From positions 1,277,501 to 1,341,500 of the forward strand of contig JAEMWC010000098.1 in NCBI GenBank assembly GCA_016490735.1: a DNA stretch of 64,000 nt, read 5' to 3'. Below the pieces are notes generated by a model. The model ran no database searches and was not told the origin of the DNA. It was given only the letters and a program-made list of their open reading frames with translations. Made by a program: the position numbers and the translations under genes. Positions 32,733-44,345 of the stretch are shown here, piece by piece (positions within the stretch are counted from its first letter, which is position 1; the number at the start of each line of letters is the position of its first letter). Source of the DNA: Pachyseris speciosa (lineage: Eukaryota; Cnidaria; Anthozoa; Scleractinia; Pachyseridae).

Positions 32733-33161
32733 AAAGGAACCTCCACTCTTACAACAATTGACCCTAAATTGTTGGAAATAATTACTAGTTTCCAAAATTT
32801 AGTTTACAACATGGGAATAGCATTTAAAGTGCACAAAAAATTGGGTATCATTAACGCCTTTTATCACTTTTAAATTTCCCGGGCTTCACCATTTTTGATT
32901 TTGTCACGTCAATTGGTTGCAGGTGTTGTCAGGAAACAAATGAAGCAGATAATCCTTTGCGTTAAATAATAGGACAACCATTACACCTAATGAAATCCAA
33001 AATGGCTGCACCCGGGAAATTCAAAACCAAAAATGGGTGATGATGATACCAATTAGTACACTTAAATGCTATATCCACGTTTTAAAAGAAAATTTGGAAT
33101 CTTGTAATTATCACCAACAGTTTAGTGGCAATTTGTTGTATGAGTGGAGGTTTCCTTTTAC
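32733..33161. repeat. MITE-like repeat, copy a
   Basis: Inverted ends AAAAGGAACCTCCAC (about 32730) and GTGGAGGTTTCCTTTT (about 33146). Internally it shares AATTGTTGGAAATAATTAC and a 'caggnnttgtca..a.aaatgaag.agataat' block with 60580-60950, which is a diverged relative. Confidence 0.6.
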
Positions 33162-33221
33162 AGTAGAGTATTGTTTATATTCTCAGGACTTCGATCGTCA
33201 TGTTTACAAATTTCACATCCT

Positions 33222-33282
33222 GGGCCCAGTTGCTCGAAGCATGGTTAGTGCTAACCAGGGTTTGCTTCAAGCAACTGAGCCC
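33222..33282. repeat. 61-bp palindromic MITE
   Basis: The ends GGGCCCAGTTGCTCGAAGCA and complement GGGCTCAGTTGCTTGAAGCA face each other across a GGTTAGTGCTAACC centre. It lies just beyond the LETMD1 stop codon, possibly in its 3' UTR. Confidence 0.8.
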
Positions 33283-33502
33283 TGATCAACGCTTCAGATA
33301 GACCAGGAGTAGATGTAAATGTATAATTTCTTGTTTTTTCTGGGATAGGATAAAAGCAAACAAACCATGTGAGCACATTTTCATGCATGCTCACAAGTTC
33401 ACTCGCTTTACTATTCCCAAGAAAACTAAGGGACTTCTTGTAGTCTAAGCATATGAATACAGTATAAATAAAGCAATGCTCATTATCTTTGTGGGCACAG
33501 TA

Positions 33503-36500
33503 TTATCTTCTCTGGCTGATGAGGGTATCTTTGTCGCTGTTATAATTCATGGCCTTGAAGACAGCACAATGAGCCAAAAATGATTCATCCGTGTCTGTTA
33601 TGAGATAAGTAATAAAATTCACTCAGCTAACAAGGGTCAACTGTTTTGTAGGAATGAGAATACATGTATGTTTCACAGAAACTAACATTGTCAAATAACA
33701 AGAGACTTTTTAGATCACCTCAGATATACTTCTTGCTTTTTTTTTTTTATTAATAGAAGGCCTTCTCACATGAGGGGCATACCAGTATATCACATTTTAC
33801 CTTAAATTCAAAATATCTCAAACTCACTCTGCTTTGGCATACAGAAATGAAAGTTTTGTACTTATTATTTTTCTGATTTGAAGGCTAGGATTTGAAGGAT
33901 TAGTTTATGCCCTTTGCCAAAAACTAAAGAAACAGAAACAAAAGGATCTGACGTGTGGTTGATTTCTTTACTAATTTTTCTGAATCCAGCAGTGTTTTCC
34001 CCAGGATTTTGGAAAGGCCAGATGGCATTCTGAGGGGAAATCTAAAGGAATCCTAATCGAGCATAACTAACAATCTTATATCTCTTTTCCAGGGTAAAAC
34101 AGGAACTTAATTTGCTTTGAGAAGCTATTTTTTTTCTGTTCGGAGCACCCTGAATTTGTCAAAGCCGCCATTTTTGACAACCTTCCATGTATGTGGAAAT
34201 TTAGTTAGTATTCCATGTAATATCCCTTGAAGAGCCCTTGAATTCATGGCAAATTGAAAGATGGTGGCTGTTTAACAAAATGAGTGGACGACAGGTTTCA
34301 TGGAAGGGTAAATCAGCTTAAAATTAATCTTATCAATTGCAAGAAAACACAATGAAAAAACACTAGGCAAATTTTTTTTGATTCAATATTTTTTTGAGTG
34401 TTTTTTTTTTCTTTACTTATGGACAGGGTCCCAGTTTCAAATCTTAAACTGCATATTACGTTTCTTCAATTTTAAACCAGGCAGCAACAATTTTTTCAGT
34501 GAATCAAACCAGGCAGCCTGCCTGGCGTGAAATACATGGGGAGAACAGGCCTTCTCTTTTCTTTGGAGAAAAAATAATCACCCCACTCAACAGCTCAAGT
34601 TATCACTGTTCATGCTTGTTAAACGTTACTCTGGAAACAGTGATCCTACCTCCAGCAGCATCTGATAGTTCCAGCCAATCAGCTAACCACTGTACCAGGG
34701 CCTCTGGGTCAATATCAGTAGTGTCCAGACCTCTGGAGTGGCAAACCTAGCAGAGAAGGAACTGGGTCAGACATTTCTCAACCTTCTTGAACTCTGGTTT
34801 AAACTGAATGCTCGCTCCCTATCAGTCCAAGGATTCAAGTTGATGTAAAAGGCAGCGAGTGGTGGAATAACAATATTAAATACCATATTTCCTCGAATAA
34901 GCGCCCAAGCTCAAATAAGCACCCTCCTCCCAATAATCGCCCACCCCTCTTGGCCAAAATAGCAAATAAGTGTCTCCCTCGAATAAGCACCCCCTGCCCT
35001 CCCCCTCACTTTCTTAAAAAGTAGGGATACAAGAAAAACCTGTTTCCATTGTCACCTTATTTGCAGTCTTTTTAGGTTTCTGGTACCGGTTTTACTCGCG
35101 TGGAGAGTCTGGCCACTAGCGCACGTCACACTTTATACCCGCGAGATTTGAAGAACAGGAGAAACAAAAACAAATATGGTGGTGCAAGGCTTTCTTCGAG
35201 CAAGGCTACGTTTGTCCTGTTCAAAAGAAATTCGCCTTTATCTGAGGCCGTATGTACTCGATCGACTTAAGTTAATTCAATTTACAGAGGAAAATTTGTT
35301 TCTGGAGATTGATAATGCATATTAAAGTTCCAAAGAGATAATTCTCACCTCTATTGCAATCGATCGTGTCGGGAAGCTGGAAAGTAATTGTAAAACTGCA
35401 AAATTGGGATAGCACTTCAATTTTACTTACAGGTAGCACATCTCAACATTCTATTATTTCTCTGCCTCACCACCTCCTGCTGTTTGCCGCAAATCATATC
35501 TGCATTTGTGTCAGAACTGCATGCAGTTGACATGTGTTCTCAGGTGTTCTGCGAGCAATTTAGTCAATTCCACGCTTTCGCTTGGTGTTATTTAACATAA
35601 ACATGCTTAGTCATGCCACAAGTTGTGGAGAAATTGTTTTAAGTGAGCTCAAACGCTTGGCCAAGCAGTAAAAACAACAACTGTGGACTATTAAACTCCA
35701 CCATACTGAAATCAACTCAGGGCATGGACTGCAAACAAGGCTACGGAAGGTGCCCGCACATGTACACGTAATGGTTAGTGGCAGTCACCAAAGCGCATGA
35801 GCAAACATCAATCTTTTAAAATCCAGATTTTGAAATGCGCGAAAATGCACGTGGAAATTGCTCAACTCACGAAGGTTTTTGCAAGAAAGTGATCCCAGTG
35901 CCCCCCTCTTTTTATTGTTTCAACATTTTTGTCTTGTTAAGAGGAAACGTCACACAAAATTCAAGAAAATTCTATCAGAGAAATTTTACACTACTCATAA
36001 ATTGCCTTTTCTCGCGTTTATAAAAAATCCACTTGATAGAAAATTTTTTAGAAACATTTGGCAGTTTCCTTTTCAAATGGCAAAAGTAATCGACACGTGA
36101 AAAAAATAGGGGGTCACCGGATTAGTTTTCAAATTAGAAGTGCCAGAAGCTTAAATGCAGCTCTGAATAACCCTCACGTACCGTTGCCATGGTAACAGCT
36201 GATGACGTAATAATAGTTATTTTCGGTCAACGACTAAAGGTATAATTTAATCTTGCAAAAGTTTCCTTACAGCCTCGGTTTGCCTTTGTGTTCTTTTCTC
36301 TCAAAGTTTACGTCGTGAAAAAGCTGAAAACTGGTACCAGCCACCTTAACCTTGACAACTACACCAGCATCAGTGCATGTAAGAGAACAGTCTATTTTCC
36401 ATAAGTCCCTTCCAGTTACATGTATTTCTATCTCATTGTGCTTGTAGAGTTCTTTTTATGTGGATTAGCCAAAATATAGTAACAGATCGTGCCCCCCCCC

Positions 36501-39500
36501 ACTCCTCGATTTGGTGACATCCTTCAAATAAGCACCCCCTCTTTTGCCCAAATTGTAAATAAGCACCAGGATGCTTATTCAAGGAAATACAGTATAATAA
36601 AAGTCATTTTAATGGCATTTTTCCTGAAATCTTCCCAAGCATCTCTCTCTAGTATTTTAACCTAAGGGTCTTGTCGTGTATAAAACACTGACATCTGCAC
36701 TTTTCAAACTGAATTATTTAAAGTGGGAGTGTGCCATGCAATTTCTTAGGACTTTTATCCTCTCTCTCTCTTTCTTAGATGCCATTTTTCGCACTCTCTA
36801 ACACTAATAAGGTCAAAATCAAATGAATATATTTTTAGTACAAAATGATGAATGACACTTTACAGTAAAAGAACTGCACTTGTCTAGTCTTAAACTTAAA
36901 GACACCTCTTTCACTGAGAAGCAATTACAATTACTAATCATAAATAAAATAATTTCAGCTCATTCCAAACCAGGGGAAAAAACAACAACAATAATTGTTG
37001 TTTTTTCCATGTTTTGGAATGAGCTGACGTTATGGGCATAGTCAGAAGAAAAAGGATTAAACTCAAAGTTTTTTGTCATAACTACAAGTTACTTAAGCAA
37101 TATACCGTACCACAAGTTTCTATGGTTTATAGCCTGATAAACCATGTGGGATGTTAGAAGAACTCTCAAAGAATTTGTAAATTGCGAGCCACAGGAGAGT
37201 GATTTACGGATTCTTGGAGTGTTCTTCCAACATCCCAAGTGATTTATCAGCCTTTAAAAAACTCATTAATAATTCATGAAGCAAACACAAAAGAAATTAA
37301 TTTTTAATGAGTGTCTTTATATCTGATAAAGACACGGCTAAATTTTACATCCGATTTTCTAGGCCAAAATAACCCAAAATCTAAATTTTAGTATAAGTGT
37401 AGATAGACGCACAGTAAAGCTTTTAAAGCCATTTAATAAATTCGCAATTATGTTTTATCAAGCCCTAAAACACTCGGCTAAGCCTCGTGTTTTAAACTTG
37501 ATAAAACACTCCTGCTCATTACTTAAACATTACATGAACCATAGAAACTTGTGGTATATTGCTTTCATATAATAATTCAGAAAACATGCAAAATTTCCAT
37601 GCGTTGACTGGAACAATAAACCATAGTTGACTGACCAATCAGAGCACTGATTCCGTTATTATATAAACGTAAATGAGTATAGCATAAAAAAGTATTAATT
37701 AAAAGGACATTCCCCTACAGCTTTCAATTGTTCTTCATGTAGATTCTCCAAACCCTCCCTCTTTAAAGCAGCATCTTCCTTCTTTATTGACATCAACAAG
37801 CGCTTCAGACGAGTACGAAGAACTCTGCTTGGAAGCCATGGACTGATCAGCCAGACATGACTGAGTTTCTTCTACAAAAACAAAATAATGCAAAAAAGGC
37901 AAACACATTTATTTGCAGATTTAGTATAATTATGTAGTGATGTGAGGGGAGCAGGGTTGGCGTAGTGGTTGGGCCATTTGCCTTCCACCAATGTGTCACT
38001 TGGCGTCACGTGTGAGTTGAGTTTGTTGTTGGTTCTCTACTCTGCTCCGAGAGGTTTTCCTTCAGGTACTCCAGTTTTCCTCTCTCCTCAAAAATCAACA
38101 TTCCCAAATTCCAATTCGATCTGGATGCAGGACCTTCCTGAAAACCACTTCGGTGATTGGAGCTTTTTTAACAACAACAACAACAATTTATTGACAAATT
38201 CAGATAGGTATAAGAAGCTTGTCCCGCAAATAGCTGCAAAGCTAGTCGAGGCGGGACAAGACAAGCACGAGAACATATCAGAAAAGACAAATAACAATGA
38301 ATTACAAACATGCAGCGGCAAACTTAACTTTACATAATAATGCGGGTTTGATTAAGCTATGCAGCAAAATTAAAATAAATTACAGGTAATTTTATTATCA
38401 TTAATATTGCAATCAAAAAGAGATGAAGAGGGAAAAGGAGAATCAGATTATACTAGCAAAAGAGAAGGACAAAAGAGGATCAGTTTTTCATTAAGTCAAT
38501 TATCATTTCCACTTCAATATAGGAGTCTACAGTTTGAAGTTGGGTAAATATCGTGATTATATTATTATTTATAATTATTATCTAATAATTGAGCAAGCAT
38601 GGCTTACAAGGATCATTATACAGTGTACAAGTTTTGATTATCATTATCCTAATGATTATCTTTCACCATCTATCTATTGTTATTATCTGATTTCACGACT
38701 GCACACTCATATTGTAGGGGGCATTATTCTACACAGTGATATTCTCCACCTCTCCTTACCAAATGATAGCGTGGTAGGTGATCAAAGCTAAGAAGTTCTC
38801 CCTTAAAGAATTCCACTGCATTTAACAACTCTTCATTGGAAGGATGCTGTTTGTTTACAATCTGTGGAATGATGCCAGACACAAATAATAATTTAAAATA
38901 ATATTCTATTAACTTTCACAAATGTAAACACAATGTAACTTTCCACAAAATGTGTAATTACATGTATGTTGTGGTTCAATTTTATCCTTGTTTTTTTTTT
39001 TCTTCCTTTGTTTTTGGGTATGATAACTAATAATTATTATTAGTTTAAAACAAAGGAAGATAAATTTATAGCAAGAATAAAACTGAACCACAACATATAC
39101 AAATTTGTTCACATTGAGCAGAATTCAAACATATTTAGAACTGGTGTCTGATTGGAGTCTTTTCTTAATTAATTTTATTGTAAATATGCAAATAGTGATA
39201 TATCTTAAGGTATTAGTTCTATTGTATTATTGTAGTTTTATTATTTTCTGGAAACGTTATTAACCCTTTGACTCCTACACCGGCCAAAACTGGCCGTGCA
39301 GAACCACGTCCCTTGTACCACTTGTGATGTCATCAGTTTTAACGCTCATAGACAATTTTACCATGTCACATGTGTAGGGCAAAATGATCTTTCAAACCAT
39401 ACCTAAATGAGCACGATTCTGGACGCCATGAGTTCTACCAGCAAATAGAGTTTTAGGCAGTTTTGCTTCTTTTCGGCTAGATTCCGACCAGAAAACAGCT

Positions 39501-42500
39501 CGACAACCTTTAAAAGGTGTTTTCTGGCAAAATGTTCAGGAGTCAAAGGGTTAATAGAGTTTTATCTTTATTTTATTTATTTAAGCATCATGAATAAACC
39601 TGTATGTTGTTGTATGTATGTTGTATGTTACAGATGTGAAAATGAGTTTGGGGTGCATCATAGGGTATGACTGCAGATCTACTATGTGCACTAAAAGACT
39701 GAGAAATAGTAGGGCTGATGGAAAGTAAATTTTCAACTTTGAAGACTGCAAGACCACCATCATTTTCTGTGACCTTAGCATTGTTCTGGGCAGTTGATGG
39801 CCTTAAAATCTCTGTCAATTTCCCTAAAATTTGCTCTCCTTTGGTCTACAGACTGATTTGAAGGCCCAGATTTGGAAAATTAATGAACAGTGATGCACTG
39901 GAACTATTTCTTTTGAAAGACAAAACAAAAAAAATTAACCATCCATCAAGTTACTTTTGTTTCTGTTTCTTGAGTTTTAGGCAAAAGTCATAAGCTAATT
40001 CATGTACAGTGTATAGACCTACATTTCTGCCATCATGACCAGTCTGAAGGCCAAAGGAGAGCAAATTTATCTAGAGGTTCAACAAATCACGACTTACAAC
40101 CTTTCTTGCCCCAAGCCCTTCAATTTTAAGGTTGTTAAAGAAAAGACACCATTAGACAGTTTAGAACAAAAGTTTGAAACTTTGAGAGTAATGAAAAAAA
40201 AAGTACTGGCCTCTGAACGATAAGATTTTCAAAACTTAACAAAGTTGCCTGTCTGTTTCAGGTTTCAACATATTTGTTTTTTAATTATTAATATTATTAT
40301 TTAGGTTTTCTTATTGTCTGAACCAGTAATTAAATTTTTAATTTGTACCATTTCATGGGGAAAGAGATCAAGAATGACTTACTGTATCATTTAAAATCAC
40401 AAAATCTGCTGTGATACACAAAAAATATGGCGGGCCTTATACTGGTAGTAATTATGACAGCATTTTAAAGAAGATTGAATGTGTACATGTACATAGTTTT
40501 AAAAAGGCCTTAGTTGACTTTTATGTATCTTCTTATTTATAACTTTCTTGTTTTATTTTATTCTCATTTTCTTCCTATTTTGCATTTTATTCTTGTATTT
40601 TTAACTGTTGGTCTATTTTATTCTGTGCATATTTTGATTGTATTTTAATTGTAAATTTCAACTACTGTTAATTGAGAGCCGTGGGTTTGTCAGTTTACTG
40701 TTTTGCATTACCCTCTTGAAATAAAGTTTATTATTGTTATTAATATTACTATTATTATTATTATTATTATTATTATGATCATCATTGTCATCAATTTATC
40801 ATACAGTATACTGGCCAATATCAAAATTTCCAAATTTTGTGCAAATTACATATTAGTGTACAAAAGTCATGTACCTTTACTGAGGTTGACAATAAGTTTG
40901 TTGACCTGCTGTTCGCTTTGTAACTCAATGCTAATCTCCCAACCTCCCTGACAAGAGGAAGGTAATGTCTTGTTCTTCTAGTGATATCCTGCAAAGCAAA
41001 CTTCTCCTGCTGGTGCGGTTGCCAATAATGATGTGATAGTAGTTGCTTAGGATATAGAAAGCTGCAGATAAGATCAAATGAGAAGGAACTTAAAAATAAT
41101 ACTTGCTGTATGGGTGATAAGATTTATTCAGGTTAAAAAGTTAATTGTTTGTATCATGATTAAATTTAGTCATATACAGTAGTTCTAAGTGGATTGCAAT
41201 GATCGACTGGTGTCGAAATTCTCCAACCAATAGTTTGCATTAAGCAAGGATTCAAATGCACCAATATCCACCAAGCACAGTGCTACTTGTATTGTTTCAC
41301 AGCCAGTCGACACCTTCACCTGTTAAAGACCAGGGGCTGGTTCCTGAAAGATGTAATAACTCTATTCCAGGGATAAATCTTCCTTATTCCAGGAATACCT
41401 TTTGGAATAAATCAGATTTATACCTAGAGTAGAGTTATTACACCTTTCAGGAACGAGCCCGGGCAGAAGTATGGTAGAAAGTCACAATCCAGTATGTGAT
41501 TCAACTGGTGAGGCAAAGGACTAACTCAACTAAGAACAAGCCATGATGGCAAACAATTTTCTCGGTAAGTTTTTATTCAGTATACATGTATGTACATGAA
41601 AATTGTAGGGCACTGACTATTACATCAAATCAACAGTATTGACAGGGTTGCCTTCAAACTTTGAGCCACATGTGATGATTACTTTTGCACACATAAGAAA
41701 CATCTTGCTCTGTGTTAAAATGTATCGCATTGCATAACAGTAAGGATAAGTTCTGTCGAGGGTATTCAGCCATAGCAGACATGTTACAAACCTTAAAGAC
41801 AGGCCTGATCAAGAGAATTCCATATGTACTTAGAAAAACAGACAGTTATTTTTACACAACACTTACGCTACAAATGGTGCTGCGTAGCCCAAGAATGGTA
41901 TGAAAAATCCCACAACGACTGGCAAACTCTTCAGAAGGTCTTTTCTTGTCTGCAGAAGAAAGACTTTAATAATTATACCAGAAATGTCTCCTGCAACCTG
42001 TCAGTGTTGACTGTCATTCTAAAGTTTTGTCAACAAAACAAGGCCTACAGAATGTGCAAAATTAACTTCAGTCTCTTGAGGGTCTTGATCGAGTGAAACT
42101 CCTGACCTCTAATAGGCAAGATTTTTTAAGGTTCTGGCATAACCTTTGAAATCTTTGCAATCTTTGAGAAAAGTCTCCAAAATCCTGCAATGTCATCACA
42201 GTGCGACAAAACCTCTGTCCAATTGTGCGGAACAAGGAGAAATTTGATTTGGACAAGTAAATCTTTGACATGACTTGCCCGAGGGACAAAGCACATTTCT
42301 CTTAAGAATGAAAGCTTCTCTAATTCTAAGAAGGATAAAACCGAGGTATCTTCTTTGTTATTGTTTAAAACGTTTTGGACAAGAACTTTTGGGCTTTGGA
42401 CAACCAAGTTCTTCCTGATGGTTGTCTGAAGGACAAGTGAACCATGAAATTTTTGTTGCACCCTACATCATGAAGCTTTTAAAAGGATTGCACCCATACT

Positions 42501-42607
42501 GTAGATCTCCTTCACACATCTTAAGGTGGCTAAAAATGGTTTCATTATTTTTAAACACCAACTCTTTGATGGATCAAAACTCCCACATTTTTTTGTTTGT
42601 TTCCTTG

Positions 42608-42658
<51 letters not shown>

Positions 42659-44024
42659 AACATGGTACAGTGTATCAAAAGATTTCCCAATTATTTCTCA
42701 GCAAATTGTGATCATTGTTTTGACATTTTACCATAGCAACAGTACAGCCTCTTAGAAACACCCTTAACTTTGGCTTTACGTGCCTGTAACTCAAAAACGA
42801 GTAAGATGACCCCCATTTTTTTATTATAATTGAATTGCAATCAGCATAATTGTGAAGATTCATCTTTCTGCAAAGTATTAAAAAAATTGGTACAATGGGG
42901 TCAGAGCCATCTTAATTTTTCGATAATTTAAAGGATCCTGTGAAGCATTTGACATAGGGACTCTTCTGTAACAAAATATAATGCTGCCCCAGCAAGATTA
43001 CTTACATTACTTATGTATGCATTTTCTGGCTCAGTGATGCAAGACCATTTACAATTGCATGCTCAGTGACCTGGCCGGTGAATGCCAGAAATGAGGCTGG
43101 GGGTGACCTTGTTTTGATACAGACCTCATTGCTTTTCACATGTAATCATGTTGCTCTTATGCTAATTAGTCCGTATTTGCATGAGAAAGACAGAGAGGTT
43201 TGTATCAAACCAAGGTCACCTCCAGCCTCACTTCTCCTCAAAGGCCAGGTCACTGAGCACACGACTGTAAAAAGTAAAAATGTGTAATTAATGTATGGTG
43301 CTGTGAGGAAATCTTTCCAAGGACCCTTAACAGCTACTTGTTTCAGCTTATAACAGACTGAGAAATAAAGACAAACTCAAAAAAACATACTTATACAAAC
43401 AAATGAAACAATCTATTAAAAGATTACTAATTCAGATCAGTTAAAAGTGGATGCAAGTTTTTACAAGTAAATGCAAGTGCATGTACACACGCAAACTGCA
43501 AAACTGCAAGACCTGCTGGCAAAGCAATGCAGCTTGCGTTAATGCGCCTTTTTCCATGATGATCAAATTTTCATTCTCAAGACGACGTAATATAAATGTC
43601 AAGTCTTACATACCTGATGTAAATGTATAATTTCCTCTGTTTTTAAAATATCCCAGTTGTAATTGTTCTTTTTCAATTTCTTTTGTATCTCAAACATCAG
43701 CTTCACGTCCTTGCCTAACTGTTTACTCCCAGCAACAAAGGCATCGACAACTTTACGAAATTTCTGAACGCGAGAATCGCCCCGGGCTGAATTTATGCCA
43801 GATGTCGAAAAGTTCGTGACTTGATGATTATTCCAACGATTGTTACAACTTCCAGCTACCCTAACATAAGTGAATGTTCCTTGCTGTAAATCACGGCAGT
43901 GAAGAACTGTAAAATTGCGGCAGACACACGTACATAACGTTGATGCACGACAAAATATCGCCATTATTTCTTTTCTGTTTTGAAGGAAATTCGAGCGTGA
44001 CTGGGAATGATTTGCTTGCATCAT
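33503..44024 (-). CDS. LETMD1: LETM1 domain-containing protein 1 (mitochondrial)
   Basis: Seven minus-strand coding exons join in phase: 44024-43614, 41949-41867, 41061-40875, 38861-38760, 37871-37719, 34746-34650, 33594-33503. Together they give 1,125 nt (374 residues), close to the ~360 of vertebrate LETMD1. The N terminus from the internal Met (MAIFCRASTLCTCVCR) is Cys/Arg-rich and suits mitochondrial import. Exon 1 ends in the family helix VVDAFVAGSKQLGKDVKLMF. Exon 2 carries a membrane-type segment (LPVVVGFFIPFLGYAAP), then exon 3 FLYPKQLLSHHYW. Later exons give the LETM1-like domain, including PWLPSRVLRTRLK, GLDTTDIDPEALVQWLADWL and a final helix ESFLAHCAVF. Every intron is GT-AG. Known relatives sit in mitochondria and affect respiration and thermogenesis. 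It is divergent from CCDC51, about 320 bp away. Two Met codons start the frame; the in-frame Met about 20 residues later may be the real start. Confidence 0.9.
33800..34649. other. LETMD1 intron 6, no clear element
   Basis: This part of the last LETMD1 intron is AT-rich with homopolymer T runs (33737-33750, 34360-34410). Positions 33868-33935 resemble 39850-39920 (CTGATTTGAAGGC...), a diverged repeat shared between two introns of the same gene. Confidence 0.4.
34881..36594. mobile_element. 1.7-kb TIR element in LETMD1 intron 5
   Basis: Left end TACCATATTTCCTCGAATAA and right complement TACTGTATTTCCTTGAATAA are inverted, each followed by repeated AAATAAGCACC-type words. The interior has no credible coding sequence and contains a poly-C run (about 36492-36500). 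Likely non-autonomous. Confidence 0.7.
36956..37025. repeat. 70-bp foldback
   Basis: Arms CAGCTCATTCCAAA and TTTGGAATGAGCTG enclose an inner palindrome AACAACAACAATAATTGTTG. It is in LETMD1 intron 5. Confidence 0.8.
37095..37565. mobile_element. 471-bp MITE in LETMD1 intron 5
   Basis: Inverted ends: AAGCAATATACC plus CCACAAGTTTCTATGGTT at left, complement at 37535-37565. Internal blocks such as ACTCGGCTAAGCCTCGTGTT and CTGATAAA pairs are of a type common in marine invertebrate MITEs. Confidence 0.75.
37952..38170 (+). repeat. tRNA-derived SINE
   Basis: It starts GGGGAGCAGGGTTGGCGTAG (A-box-like TGGCGTAGTGG), passes TTGGTTCTCTACTCTGCTCC and a CTCTCCTCAAAAATCAACAT body. The B-box region is decayed or deleted. 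It ends where the hairpin element begins in the opposite orientation. Confidence 0.7.
38173..38260. repeat. hairpin element, copy 2
   Basis: Hairpin 38218-38260: CTTGTC CCGC / AAA / TAGC / loop TGCAAA / GCTA / GTCGAG / GCGG GACAAG. It is preceded on plus by (AAC)n and TTTATTGAC; read on minus, the hairpin is followed about 30 nt later by AATAAA and a (GTT)n tail, as in non-LTR retrotransposon 3' ends. The outer 6-bp stem is specific to this copy. Confidence 0.8.
38341..38759. other. LETMD1 intron 4, no further feature
   Basis: AT-rich intron next to the exon ending at 38760. No element boundary was recognised. Confidence 0.4.
39264..39550. mobile_element. piggyBac-type MITE, 287 bp
   Basis: It is flanked by TTAA on both sides (39260-39263, 39551-39554), with inverted ends CCCTTTGACTCCT and AGGAGTCAAAGGG. 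TTAA duplication with CCCT ends is diagnostic of piggyBac-related elements. It has no coding sequence and lies in LETMD1 intron 3. Confidence 0.85.
39828..40080. repeat. inverted-repeat fragment in LETMD1 intron 3
   Basis: ATTTGCTCTCCTTTGG (about 39828) is complementary to CCAAAGGAGAGCAAAT near 40053, with partly complementary flanks. Part of it resembles 33868-33960. Confidence 0.55.
40081..40874. other. LETMD1 intron 3, ATT microsatellite
   Basis: AT-rich, with a (TTA)n stretch at about 40728-40775. Nothing else was recognised. Confidence 0.5.
41334..41460. repeat. 127-bp palindromic MITE
   Basis: GGGCTGGTTCCTGAAAG at left and complement GGGCTCGTTCCTGAAAG at right, with inner AATAACTCTA / TAGAGTTATT pairs. 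It is in LETMD1 intron 2. Confidence 0.85.
42608..42657. repeat. (ATT)n microsatellite
   Basis: Perfect ATT/TTA repeats over about 48 bp in LETMD1 intron 1. Confidence 0.95.
43062..43259. repeat. 198-bp palindromic MITE
   Basis: CTCAGTGACCTGGCC at left pairs with GGCCAGGTCACTGAG at right. An inner pair GAGGCTGGGGGTGACCTTG / CAAGGTCACCTCCAGCCTC also matches. It is in LETMD1 intron 1. Confidence 0.8.
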
Positions 44025-44345
44025 CCATTTTGAGAGGGGTGGGGAGGTGCGGAGACAATTGTTAGATCATTCGTCTGCGGAAAGCTAATGTTTGCGATCA
44101 TTTTGATGCTCAGACAAATCAATAATTCATTCTAAAATTGACTCAAATTCAGAATTTTTAGCCAACTATTTCAAATATACAAACCGATATACAACTGTTT
44201 CGTTTAGTTAGTGCATTCCAAAGATTGCCTACCCCTCTTGCGTTATTTAGTCTTTGAGTCCAGTCTTCTCTCATATGGTGTACAAAACATGGTGGATGGT
44301 TCTTGATGTTTTAGTAAATATTAAGCAAGACTCATAGCTGGAAAA
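44025..44345. promoter_or_regulatory. candidate bidirectional promoter LETMD1 / CCDC51
   Basis: Only 321 bp separate the two opposed start codons. Nothing else is coded here. There is no convincing TATA box for either gene, which fits housekeeping promoters. The two 5' UTRs must fit within this space or start from it; transcription start positions are unknown. Confidence 0.55.
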
